A stretch of 7,297 nucleotides of DNA from Lysobacterales bacterium (GTDB lineage Bacteria; Pseudomonadota; Gammaproteobacteria; Xanthomonadales; SZUA-5), in NCBI GenBank assembly GCA_024710675.1, contig JANJUH010000510.1, positions 1 through 7,297 on the forward strand. The letters run 5' to 3'. This document shows positions 1 through 6,315 of the stretch, piece after piece; the first letter of the stretch is position 1, and every line of letters begins with the position of its first letter. The notes beneath the pieces are model-generated. The model worked only from the letters and a program-made list of their open reading frames with translations. It searched no databases and was not told where the DNA came from. The position numbers were made by a program, and so were the translations under genes.

Positions 1-212
1 GGAGCGCACTCCTACACGGGTGCGGCGGATGCCCAGCCCATCGGGCGCGATGGAGCTCGCGTGACCGGACCCGACGACGCGACCCGGCATTCGTAGGAGC
101 GCCCTCTGGGCGCGATGGGGTCGGCCGCTAGGCCGTTTCGCGCGCGGAGCGCGCTCCTACACGGGTGCGGCGGACACTCGGCCCCGAGGTAGGAGCGCCC
201 TCTGGGCGCGAT
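1..212. repeat. Cluster of four REP-like hairpin elements in alternating orientation
   Basis: Two identical 24-base copies, beginning GTAGGAGCGCCC and ending GGGCGCGAT, lie at 93-116 and 189-212 in plus orientation. Each contains a perfect hairpin, GCGCCC-TCT-GGGCGC (99-113 in the first copy). Related elements in minus orientation lie at 138-160 (reverse complement begins GTAGGAGCGCGCTCC) and at 1-15, where the window edge cuts it. The two minus copies share a longer direct repeat, 1-29 against 146-174, with one mismatch, including ACACGGGTGCGGCGGA. A degraded remnant may lie near 36-52. Alternating short GC-rich palindromes outside genes are typical of REP/BIME elements in Gammaproteobacteria. 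The cluster sits just past the 3' end of the alcohol dehydrogenase gene, where it could protect or end that transcript. I see no coding sequence in 1-262. Confidence 0.8.
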
Positions 213-262
213 CGAAGCGAATTCTCCGCCTGCGCCAAAGGATCCGCCCTACTCGACGCCCT

Positions 263-1462
263 TCACCAGGCCTTGCGCAACACCGCCATCAGGTCGTCGA
301 GGTCGGCGTCCTTCGGGTTGAAGATCAGCGAGCCGTCGTCGAGCGCGGCGGCAGCGATCCTCGGGAGCATGTCCTCGGTCACCTTGCCGGTCTCGCGCAG
401 CGTGCGCGGCAGCTTGGCCCGCGCATGCAACTCGTCGCGGAGGTGGCGGATGTGGGCGATCGCCGCATCGGCGCGGGCCTCGGCAGGCGTCTTCGCGAAG
501 ACCTCCGGGCCGCAGAGCGGCAGCAGCAACTCGCCGATCTTCTCGCCGTTGACGTCCTTGTTGTACTCGAGGGCATAGGGCAGGAAGAGGTTCATGCACA
601 GGCCATGCGGCAGGTGGCAGATCGAGCCGAGCGCGTGACCCAGCGAGTGCACCAGGCCCACCATCGAGTTCGAGAAGGCGACGCCAGCCAGCGTCGAACC
701 CTGCGCGAGCGCCAGCCGGCCGACGGCGTCGTTCGGGTTGTCCAGCACCTTCAGCAGGTTCTCGCTGATCTTGCGCACCGCGCGCGAGGCAAAGGCCTCG
801 CTGAGCGGGTTGCCGGCCATGCACGAGTAACTCTCGACCGCGTGCGTCATCGCGTCCATCGCCGTCATCGCGGTGATGTGCGGCGGCATGGTCATCGTCA
901 TCCGTGGATCGAGGATGGCGGCGTGCGGCATCAGGAAGTACGACGTGAACGGCAGCTTGGCGCCGGTCTTTCGGTCGGTGATCACCGCGACCATGGTCGC
1001 CTCGGAGCCCGTGCCGGCCGTGGTCGGAATCACGATCAGCGGCTTCAGCGCACGCTTGAGATGGTGCGCGCCGGCGAACTTGGCGAGATCGTCGCCGCCT
1101 TCGCTGACCAGGATGTTGACGGCCTTGCTGGTGTCGATCACCGAGCCGCCGCCGACCGCAAGGATTGCGTCGCACTGCTGCGCGCGCCACAGGTGCGCAG
1201 CATCGCGCACGGTCTCGAGGCTGCTGTCGGGCGGCACGTCGTCATAGATCGCGGCCACCGCAATGCCACTGCCGGCGAAGGCCGCCTCGATGTGCTGGTA
1301 GAGGCCAGCAGCCACGACACCCTTGTCGGTGATCACCATCGGCCGGCTGGCGCCCAGCATCTGCAGCTCGAACGGCAAGTGCTCGAGCGCGGCGAGGCCG
1401 GCGACGATCTTGACCGGGCAGTAGAACTCGTAGAAAGCCTTGTCCGGGGAAGGGATGCTCAC
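263..1462 (-). CDS. Iron-containing (group III) alcohol dehydrogenase
   Basis: This 399-residue protein matches the Fe-ADH family in length and motifs. These enzymes are cytoplasmic and interconvert alcohols and aldehydes or ketones with NAD(P)(H); the substrate here cannot be read from sequence. The N-terminal dinucleotide-binding half carries GGGSVIDTSKA at 104-114 and TTAGTGSE at 147-154. The C-terminal helical half carries the metal ligands, by spacing to E. coli FucO: D203, H207 (AMDAMTHA), H272 and H286 (GLVHSLGH, LPHGLCMN), with H276 at the accessory histidine position. All four ligands are present, so the enzyme should be active. The start is GTG at 1462, 2 bases after the stop of the upstream gene, with GAGGT eight bases before it inside that gene. 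This implies co-transcription and probably translational coupling. REP-like hairpins follow the 3' end. Confidence 0.93.
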   Translation of the reverse strand: MSIPSPDKAFYEFYCPVKIVAGLAALEHLPFELQMLGASRPMVITDKGVVAAGLYQHIEAAFAGSGIAVAAIYDDVPPDSSLETVRDAAHLWRAQQCDAILAVGGGSVIDTSKAVNILVSEGGDDLAKFAGAHHLKRALKPLIVIPTTAGTGSEATMVAVITDRKTGAKLPFTSYFLMPHAAILDPRMTMTMPPHITAMTAMDAMTHAVESYSCMAGNPLSEAFASRAVRKISENLLKVLDNPNDAVGRLALAQGSTLAGVAFSNSMVGLVHSLGHALGSICHLPHGLCMNLFLPYALEYNKDVNGEKIGELLLPLCGPEVFAKTPAEARADAAIAHIRHLRDELHARAKLPRTLRETGKVTEDMLPRIAAAALDDGSLIFNPKDADLDDLMAVLRKAW

Positions 1463-1464
1463 GC

Positions 1465-2004
1465 TCAGCGACCTCGCAGCAGATTCAGGGCGGTGACCCC
1501 GTAGGCCTTGGTGGCCAGGGCCAGCTTGTCGGCGAGCGCGATGCGCGGATAACGCTTCAGCGCCCGCCGGGCGACGAACTTGGGCAGGATCACGGCCTCC
1601 ATGCGATCGAGCACGCGCACGATGCGCACCGCAACCGAGACCTGGCCATCGACGAACATGCGGTCGTTGGCGAAGGCGCGCGCCGTACCTTCCTGGAAGG
1701 AAAAGACCAGGAAGGCGTGGCGCAGGTGTTTGAAGATCACCGTCAGCTCGGCCCGCCGCGTGCGGTCCTTTACCAACGCGAACACACCCTCCGCCGTCCG
1801 CTCGACCGCGAAAGAGGGCCCATCTGGCAACACCGTCATCCGGAACACGAAACCAGGCGCAATCGGCGCGAGTTCAGCGCGCACCGTCGGATCGACGCGG
1901 CTCATCGCCACCAGGCTGCGACCGATCACGGCCATCATGAGCGCGACGTAAGCGCGGCGAAACCGGGGAGCGGGACGGGCCGCAGGCGAAAGTGAGGTCG
2001 TCAT
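1465..2004 (-). CDS. Small conserved-looking protein, tentative SCP2-like lipid-binding domain
   Basis: From ATG at 2004 this is 179 residues. No catalytic motif is recognised. Residues about 49-140 look like a compact alpha/beta domain: alternating strands (FVFRMTVLP; AELTVIFKH; HAFLVFSFQ), then FANDRMFVDGQVSVAVRI and a helix RVLDRMEAVILP. That pattern, a strand giving way to a 'G-x-v-x-x-a-x-r' helix, recalls SCP2/sterol-carrier domains such as UbiT, but the match is weak and made by eye. The C-terminus is basic (KFVARRALKRYPR). No signal peptide is clear; residues 18-34 are moderately hydrophobic. The frame is open to 2097, but that part runs into a hairpin repeat, so an internal start is preferred. 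ATG 2004 has a poorly placed GAGGT directly before it; GTG 2025 and ATG 1938 are alternatives. It is coupled to the alcohol dehydrogenase, so a lipid or hydrophobic-alcohol role is possible but inferred. Confidence 0.75.
   Translation of the reverse strand: MTTSLSPAARPAPRFRRAYVALMMAVIGRSLVAMSRVDPTVRAELAPIAPGFVFRMTVLPDGPSFAVERTAEGVFALVKDRTRRAELTVIFKHLRHAFLVFSFQEGTARAFANDRMFVDGQVSVAVRIVRVLDRMEAVILPKFVARRALKRYPRIALADKLALATKAYGVTALNLLRGR
1471..1475 (-). promoter_or_regulatory. Ribosome binding site supporting the GTG start of the alcohol dehydrogenase
   Basis: GAGGT on the minus strand lies eight bases before GTG at 1462. It is inside the last codons of the upstream gene, whose TGA stop is followed by GC and then the GTG. 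This arrangement decides the start and suggests that ribosomes finishing the upstream gene reinitiate on the dehydrogenase. Confidence 0.65.
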
Positions 2005-2056
2005 ACCTCGAGCTTCGCCGATCACGACCGAGCGCGCAGCCGATCGGGATGTGGTA

Positions 2057-2100
2057 GGCCTCGTCGCGAGGCCACGCGGGTAGCGCCTGCGGCGCAACCC
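2057..2100. repeat. Two adjacent hairpins upstream of the SCP2-like gene
   Basis: The first hairpin is GGCCTCG-TCG-CGAGGCC (2057-2073), a perfect 7-base stem with a 3-base loop. The second is GGGT-A-GCGCC-TGC-GGCGC-A-ACCC (2078-2100), a stem broken only by an A/A mismatch. Neither has a T-run, so they are not classical terminators. With the hairpin at 2108-2145 they fill most of the 132-base gap between the MAPEG gene and the SCP2-like gene. They look like a second family of short palindromic repeats, different from the GTAGGAGCG family at the left end. They could dampen read-through or stabilise RNA ends. Confidence 0.65.
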
Positions 2101-2107
2101 ACGCTAC

Positions 2108-2145
2108 CGTAGCCCGCGTTGGCCGCCGCAGGCGGACTACGCGGG
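2108..2145. repeat. Palindromic repeat overlapping the 3' end of the MAPEG gene
   Basis: An inner stem CCGCC-GCA-GGCGG (2123-2135) is flanked by two mutually exclusive outer stems: CCCGCGT (2113-2119) with ACGCGGG (2139-2145), or CGTAG (2108-2112) with CTACG (2137-2141). The TAG stop of the MAPEG gene (2137-2139) lies in the right arm, so the last codons of that gene are part of the repeat. Elements reading like 'GTAGTCCGCCTGCGGCGG' in reverse recall dispersed intergenic repeats of Xanthomonadales-type genomes; that link is from memory. Confidence 0.65.
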
Positions 2146-2574
2146 GACGACCAGGAGCCTCGAGGCCGCAATCCACACCAACCCGAACAGCGGCAGCGTC
2201 GACAGCACGAATACCGCGAAACGCAACTGGATGATGTTCACCAGCGCCTGCACGAAGCTGTGGATCACGCGCAGCCCGGTGTAGGCCCACGCCAGCACCA
2301 CCGCGGCGCTTCCCTGCTCGCCCATCACCGCGAGCGCCAGCACGATCGCGTAGTAGATGGTCGGCTGTTCCATCAGGTGGTTGTAGTTGTCCGCCTTCCA
2401 ACGTACGCGCGGCGGCAACTCGGCCATCTGCTCGCCGCGCGGACGATAGGGGTCAAGTTTCATCTTCGCCGCGAGGATCGCCGGGATGCGTGTGGCGTAC
2501 ATCCATAGCCACATCAGCAGCGTCCACGCGACGAGGGCGACGACGGGGGCCAGCAAGGGATTCGGCGTGTCCAT
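2137..2574 (-). CDS. MAPEG-family integral membrane protein
   Basis: From ATG at 2574 this is 145 residues, the usual size for MAPEG proteins (membrane-associated proteins in eicosanoid and glutathione metabolism). Four hydrophobic segments can be drawn: about 7-27, 72-86, 88-110 and 117-140. Between the first two lies the family signature region, with R56, R58, A61 and NYNHLMEQPTIYYA at 63-76. Bacterial members sit in the inner membrane; some have glutathione transferase or peroxidase activity, but most are uncharacterised, so no reaction is assigned. A start at TTG 2631 would add 19 polar residues; it has a purine-rich AGGGGG only a few bases away. ATG 2574 is preferred because it gives the usual MAPEG N-terminus, though no strong Shine-Dalgarno precedes it. 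The stop codon lies inside a palindromic repeat. It may be read through into the SCP2-like/dehydrogenase pair, but the 132-base structured gap makes that uncertain. Confidence 0.87.
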   Translation of the reverse strand: MDTPNPLLAPVVALVAWTLLMWLWMYATRIPAILAAKMKLDPYRPRGEQMAELPPRVRWKADNYNHLMEQPTIYYAIVLALAVMGEQGSAAVVLAWAYTGLRVIHSFVQALVNIIQLRFAVFVLSTLPLFGLVWIAASRLLVVPA

Positions 2575-2653
2575 GGGCAGGGCTCGATCGGGCGCTTCCC
2601 CGATGCTGCGCCTTCCGTCCGAGGCCGCCAATCACCCCCTCGGCACATCCAGA

Positions 2654-2678
2654 GAACACAGGTCTCACATCTGTCGAT
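2654..2678 (+). promoter_or_regulatory. Possible ECF-sigma-type promoter for the fasciclin gene (tentative)
   Basis: GAAC (2654-2657), 16 bases, then TCGAT (2674-2678) resembles the GAAC...TC layout of extracytoplasmic-function sigma promoters. It lies in the divergent region between the MAPEG and fasciclin genes and would give a leader of roughly 110 bases. The spacer contains an imperfect inverted repeat, CAGGT-N5-ATCTG (2659-2673). No convincing sigma-70 pair was found on either strand of 2632-2796. This is a by-eye pattern that can occur by chance. Confidence 0.2.
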
Positions 2679-2796
2679 AGCGCCCTCACCAAGATGAAAG
2701 GCGATTGCACGTTGTCCGCACGTCGCGCCCATGGCGAGGCGCCGAATCTACACCGGCGCCGACTCGCGCACCCTTCCCCACTGCGAGGCAATCCCC

Positions 2797-3294
2797 ATGA
2801 AGCTGCTGACCACCCTCTCCAGCGCTGCCCTCCTGCTGCTGTCCCCGTTCGCCTTTGCCCACGACCACAAGGGCGACGGCAAGGCCCAGACCATCGTCGA
2901 GATCGCCGCCAGCAACCCGGACTTCTCGACGCTCGTCGCCGCCGTCAAGGCCGCCGGCCTCGTCGACACCCTCAACAGCGCCGGCCCGTTCACGGTCTTC
3001 GCGCCGACCAACGATGCCTTCGCCAAGCTGCCGGCCGGAACGCTCGAGAGCCTGCTGAAGCCGGAGAACAAGGACCAGCTCACCGCGATCCTGACCTACC
3101 ACGTCGTCGCCGGCAGCGTGAAGGCCGCTGACGTCGTCAAGCTCGACACCGCCAAGACCGTGCAGGGCACGGACGTCGACATCACCGTTGATGGCAGCTC
3201 GGTGAAGGTCGACGCCGCCAATGTCGTCAAGACCGACATCGTCGCCGGCAACGGCGTCATCCACGTCATCGACAGCGTGATCCTGCCGAACTGA
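2797..3294 (+). CDS. Secreted single-domain fasciclin (FAS1) protein
   Basis: From ATG at 2797 this is 165 residues. Residues 1-21 form a Sec signal peptide: a lysine at position 2, a hydrophobic core (AALLLLSPFAFA), and likely cleavage after FAFA before HDHKGDG. No lipobox cysteine is seen, so a soluble periplasmic or secreted product is expected. The rest is one FAS1 domain, about 31-163. It shows the H1 box GPFTVFAPTNDAFAKLP (63-79), the central YH pair (Y101-H102, in LTYHVVAG) and the H2 box NGVIHVIDSVILP (152-164). FAS1 domains mediate adhesion and matrix interactions; in bacteria the partner is usually unknown. GAGG at 2785-2788 sits eight bases before the ATG, which supports this start over the in-frame ATG at 2731. 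It is the only plus-strand gene, divergent from MAPEG and convergent with the stress-protein gene, so it is probably monocistronic. Confidence 0.93.
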   Translation: MKLLTTLSSAALLLLSPFAFAHDHKGDGKAQTIVEIAASNPDFSTLVAAVKAAGLVDTLNSAGPFTVFAPTNDAFAKLPAGTLESLLKPENKDQLTAILTYHVVAGSVKAADVVKLDTAKTVQGTDVDITVDGSSVKVDAANVVKTDIVAGNGVIHVIDSVILPN

Positions 3295-3305
3295 TCGGCA
3301 CTGGC

Positions 3306-3342
3306 GGCGACGGCGCCCCCGCGGCGCCGTCGTCGTTTCTCT
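3306..3342 (+). terminator. Rho-independent terminator of the fasciclin gene
   Basis: A perfect 10-base stem, CGACGGCGCC (3308-3317) and GGCGCCGTCG (3323-3332), has a 5-base loop and is followed by the pyrimidine-rich TCGTTTCTCT. It lies 13 bases after the fasciclin stop, between convergent genes. The T-rich tail is on the plus side only, so it should act mainly on the fasciclin transcript. Confidence 0.7.
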
Positions 3343-3363
3343 CGTCTGCACCGCTGCCGGCCA

Positions 3364-3798
3364 TCAGCCCCGCGCCGGCACCATCAGTACGGGAATCCGG
3401 CTACCGGCCAGTACCGCATGGCTGACGCTGCCGACGACGAGGTCCATCAGCGCGCCGCGCCCGTGCGTGGCCATCACGACCAGGTCCACCGCCAGGCGAC
3501 TGGCCTCGCCCAGGATGACTTCGGATGACGGCCCCTGGATCAGCAAGGCCGTGGTGTCGATGCCGAGGTCACGCAGCGCCTGTGCATGGGCCTGCAACTG
3601 CCGATGCTCTTCGCGATGCTCGTGCGCGACCTGGTCACGTACCACCTTCGAGCCCGCTGTGTAGCCGACGAAATCCGGCTCCGGCGCAGCCACGTGCAGC
3701 AGCCAGACCTCGGACTGCGTGGCACGGGCGAGCTTGATCGTCGTCGCCAGGGTGCGTTCGGTGGCGGTGCTGAGATCGAGGGCGACAAGGATACGCAT
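3364..3798 (-). CDS. Universal stress protein (UspA family)
   Basis: This 144-residue protein is a complete single-domain Usp. It opens with the beta-1 strand MRILVALDLS, whose D8 is at the usual adenine-contact position. It ends with THGRGALMDLVVGSVSHAVL (111-130) and the final strand IPVLMVP. The loop G113-R-G115 ... G123-S124 resembles the nucleotide-binding loop of ATP-binding Usp proteins, so nucleotide binding is likely but not proven. Usp proteins are cytoplasmic dimers that aid survival in stress or act as nucleotide-responsive regulators of partners. The ATG is 3 bases after the TAA of the SGNH-like gene, and GGAG lies about seven bases before it, so it is the last gene of the acyltransferase operon. 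No terminator of its own is obvious; the hairpin at 3308-3332 is symmetric but lacks a T-run on this strand. Confidence 0.93.
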   Translation of the reverse strand: MRILVALDLSTATERTLATTIKLARATQSEVWLLHVAAPEPDFVGYTAGSKVVRDQVAHEHREEHRQLQAHAQALRDLGIDTTALLIQGPSSEVILGEASRLAVDLVVMATHGRGALMDLVVGSVSHAVLAGSRIPVLMVPARG

Positions 3799-3801
3799 GG
3801 C

Positions 3802-4887
3802 TTACTCCGGCGGGATCTGGGCGGCAAGCGCCGCCTCGGCCATCGGTGCGAAGACGGCGGTGAACCGGTCCGCCTCGCTGGCTGACAGGTGTGACCACTC
3901 CGGCAGGTGGTAGCCCTGCAGTTCCGGATGGTCCTCGAAATGGATGCCGGGCACGCCAGTGCGAGCGATCAGCGCATCCCAGTGGTCGGCGCGCGGCAGG
4001 CCGCGCATCTCAGCTTCGCGGAAGTCACCGGAACTCGGCATCCGTGCGAACAGCACCGGCACGCCGCGGGCGCGCAGCTTCGCGACCGCTGCCGCGGCGC
4101 GCTCGATCTGCTCATCGCGACGCTTCGCCGCCTCTTCGGGACCACCTGGCGGTGGCCGGCTGAAGCCCTGCGCCCAGATGCGCCGCGCCAGTGCCGAATA
4201 GTCCGGATCATTCTCGACCCTGGCCCACATCCGCGTGTTGCGCTCGCCATCGGCGACGCTCAACTTGCGCACATCGAGCCGAGGCGGATCCAGGCCCGGC
4301 CGCACCGGCCAGGGCTGACGCTCGAGCACGGTGAACAACGCGAAATCATCGTCGTAGAAGGCCAGCCAGGGCTCCAGCAGGTGCTGCGAGAGCTTTTGTC
4401 CCATCCATTGCGCCGGCGTTTCCTTGCGATAGCGCTCGAAAGCCGAGCGCCGGTAAGCAAAGCCGCTGAAGAACAGGCCCGGGGTCACGCCCACCACCAG
4501 CCGGCCGGTGAAATCGGGATCGTCCGCGAGGCCCTCGAGCGCCTCCATCGGCGAGGTGCCTTCCAGCGCCAATTGGATCGGTCGGCGCCCCGTCGCCTGC
4601 TGCCACACCGGCAACTGCAAATCGAAGAGGACGCGCGAGGAACCGATGATGACCGTGCGATCTCCCTCGCCTCCATCGATGCGCCGCCGCTGCTCGGCCC
4701 AGAGCCCTTCGCTGTTGCGCATGCCCGGCACCGACCCGAAGGCGCGCCAGTGCCACTCCCACGCGAGCATGGCCAGCACGAAGACGACTGCCGCGGTCAG
4801 CAACGCCACACCGGCGGATGTATCCGGCAGTGGCCGCACCCACCAGCCGGTCGCGCCGGGCTCAGAACTGGAAGTAGATGAAGGCAT
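3802..4887 (-). CDS. Membrane-anchored SGNH-like protein, partner of the MBOAT acyltransferase
   Basis: This 361-residue protein has a short cytoplasmic N-terminus, one membrane segment at about 24-44 (AGVALLTAAVVFVLAMLAW), and a large domain expected in the periplasm, as in AlgJ/AlgX/DltD-type partners of MBOAT proteins. SGNH-like features are VIIGSSRVLFDL (79-90), with S84 the likely nucleophile, and LPEWSHLSASEADRF (328-342), with H333 the likely catalytic histidine. The acidic residue three before the histidine is Glu (E330), where SGNH enzymes usually have Asp. Strand-like VPVLFARMP (277-284) fits the alpha/beta fold. The presumed role is to pass an acyl group delivered by the MBOAT protein to an extracytoplasmic glycan, or to remove it. 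The gene overlaps the MBOAT gene by 26 bases in another frame, with GGGAGG five bases before its ATG, indicating coupled translation. Family assignment is from motif and context. Confidence 0.8.
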   Translation of the reverse strand: MPSSTSSSEPGATGWWVRPLPDTSAGVALLTAAVVFVLAMLAWEWHWRAFGSVPGMRNSEGLWAEQRRRIDGGEGDRTVIIGSSRVLFDLQLPVWQQATGRRPIQLALEGTSPMEALEGLADDPDFTGRLVVGVTPGLFFSGFAYRRSAFERYRKETPAQWMGQKLSQHLLEPWLAFYDDDFALFTVLERQPWPVRPGLDPPRLDVRKLSVADGERNTRMWARVENDPDYSALARRIWAQGFSRPPPGGPEEAAKRRDEQIERAAAAVAKLRARGVPVLFARMPSSGDFREAEMRGLPRADHWDALIARTGVPGIHFEDHPELQGYHLPEWSHLSASEADRFTAVFAPMAEAALAAQIPPE

Positions 4888-6283
4888 CGCTCCCTCCCTG
4901 CGTGATCGCGATCAGGAACAGCATCGTGCCCCAGAGCAGGCCGCTGACGGCCACCGGCAGCCGCGCCACTTCCGCGTGCAGGCTGCGTTCGCGCATGTAG
5001 CCGTGAATCAGGAGCAGCCCGGTGATCGGGACGACAGCACTCAGGACCAGCCAGGTCGACAGCAGCGGTGCGCCGCTGCTGTCGATCAGCAGCATCGAGG
5101 CCAGCACGCGCCAGGCGGTATCGAAGTCCTGGGCGCGGAAGAACACCCAGGTGATGTTGACCAGTGCGTAGGTCAGCAGCGCCAGCGCGATGCGCGACCA
5201 CCAGCGCTCCCAGACCGCCCACGCCCCCACCCTCGCCTTCAGCATCCGCTCGCCGACCAGGTACAAGCCGTGCAGCCCGCCCCAGACCACGAAAGTCCAC
5301 GAGGCGCCGTGCCAGAGGCCACCGATCAGCATCGTCAGCATCAGGTTGATGTGGGTACGGACCGGCCCCTTGCGATTGCCGCCCAGCGGCACATAGAGGT
5401 AGTCGCGCAGCCAGCTCGACAGCGAGATATGCCAGCGTCGCCAGAAGTCCGAGAAACCGATCGCGGCGTAGGGAAAGCGGAAGTTGTCGATCAGCGAGAA
5501 GCCGAGCACCAGCGCGGCACCGATGGCCGTCGTCGTGTAGCCGGCGAAGTCGCAGAAAATCTGGCCCGAGAAGGCCAGCGTGCCGAGCCAGGCGTCGAGC
5601 GGCGCCACCGGTTTCGCGCTGCCGTAGACCGCATCGACCACCGGCGCCAGCAGGCCATCGGCGATGACGATCTTCTGGAACAGCCCCAGCACCATCAGCA
5701 TCAACCCCCACTGCACCTGCCTCGCAGAGGCCGTCACCGCCTGCGCGAACTGCGGCAGGAGATCCCCCGGGCGCACGATCGGGCCGGCGACGAGCTGCGG
5801 GAAGAAGGTCACGAACAGCGAGAAATTGAGCAGCGAGGTGCACGGCTTGCCGCGCCTGAAGTACACATCCAGCGTGTAGGACAGCGTCTGGAAGGTATAG
5901 AAGGAGATGCCAACCGGCAGCACGATGTCCCAGTCCGGCGCCTGCCAGGCCACGCCGATCGATGCCATCGCCGCGACCCAGTTGTCGAGCAGGAAGCCGC
6001 CGTACTTGAAATAACCGAGCAGGCCGAGGTTGACGCCCAGCGACAGCCACAGCCAGGCGCGGCGCCGGGTGCGGTCGTCGCTGGCGTGGATGCGCTTGGC
6101 CACCTCGAAGTCGACCAGCGTCGACAGCCAGATCAGCAGCACGAAGGGCGGGTTCCACGCGGCGTAGAACAGGTAGCTCGCGAGCAAGAGGTTGATCTTC
6201 TTGACCCGCCAGCGCAGCGGCAGGCGGTGCAGGAAGACGACGATCGCGAAGAAGACGACGAAGGTGAGCGAGTTGAACAGCAC
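4862..6283 (-). CDS. MBOAT-family O-acyltransferase (AlgI-like)
   Basis: This 473-residue polytopic protein has the length and order of motifs of AlgI/PatA-type MBOAT proteins. Its opening, MLFNSLTFVVFF, is typical of the family and fixes the GTG start at 6283, with GAGGGA upstream. Family landmarks are LPVGISFYTFQTLSYTLDVY (122-141), FFPQLVAGPIVRP (160-172), FSDFWRRWHISLSSWLRDYL (277-296) with H285, PLGGNRKG (299-306), and GGLWHGASWTFVVWGGLHG (321-339), where H325 matches the catalytic histidine of AlgI. About ten or more membrane segments are evident. It should transfer an acyl group, usually acetyl, from a cytoplasmic donor across the inner membrane to its SGNH partner, which is encoded next and overlaps it. 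No alginate or other exopolysaccharide genes are present, so it is not named algI. It is 119 bases downstream of the membrane protein at 6403-7092. Confidence 0.95.
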   Translation of the reverse strand: MLFNSLTFVVFFAIVVFLHRLPLRWRVKKINLLLASYLFYAAWNPPFVLLIWLSTLVDFEVAKRIHASDDRTRRRAWLWLSLGVNLGLLGYFKYGGFLLDNWVAAMASIGVAWQAPDWDIVLPVGISFYTFQTLSYTLDVYFRRGKPCTSLLNFSLFVTFFPQLVAGPIVRPGDLLPQFAQAVTASARQVQWGLMLMVLGLFQKIVIADGLLAPVVDAVYGSAKPVAPLDAWLGTLAFSGQIFCDFAGYTTTAIGAALVLGFSLIDNFRFPYAAIGFSDFWRRWHISLSSWLRDYLYVPLGGNRKGPVRTHINLMLTMLIGGLWHGASWTFVVWGGLHGLYLVGERMLKARVGAWAVWERWWSRIALALLTYALVNITWVFFRAQDFDTAWRVLASMLLIDSSGAPLLSTWLVLSAVVPITGLLLIHGYMRERSLHAEVARLPVAVSGLLWGTMLFLIAITQGGSDAFIYFQF

Positions 6284-6315
6284 GTCCGTCCCTCACCCCA
6301 GGCCTGCGATGCCCC

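Noticed and set aside
1..212. Possible CRISPR array from the repeated 24-29 base units
   Set aside because: The units alternate in orientation, the spacing is irregular, only two copies are exact, and no cas gene is present.
425..1504. Open plus-strand frame of 359 codons opposite the alcohol dehydrogenase
   Set aside because: Arg/His/Val-rich low-complexity translation without motifs; the opposite strand encodes an intact Fe-ADH with all metal ligands.
2017..2045. Direct repeat GCCGATC at 2017-2023 and 2039-2045, 22 bases apart, upstream of the SCP2-like gene
   Set aside because: Seven-base GC-rich repeats are expected by chance here, and there are no -35/-10 boxes near them.
2005..2097. 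N-terminal extension of the SCP2-like protein to position 2097
   Set aside because: The extra 31 residues are Arg/Ser/Thr-rich and encoded partly by the hairpin repeat; the extension has no support beyond an open frame.
2731..2796. In-frame upstream ATG for the fasciclin protein at 2731
   Set aside because: It would put 22 polar residues before a perfect signal peptide, and the ATG at 2797 has a well placed GAGG.
3308..3332. Bidirectional terminator also serving the stress-protein gene
   Set aside because: The stem is symmetric, but on the minus strand it is followed by GCCGCCAGTGCC with no T-run, so only plus-strand termination is supported.
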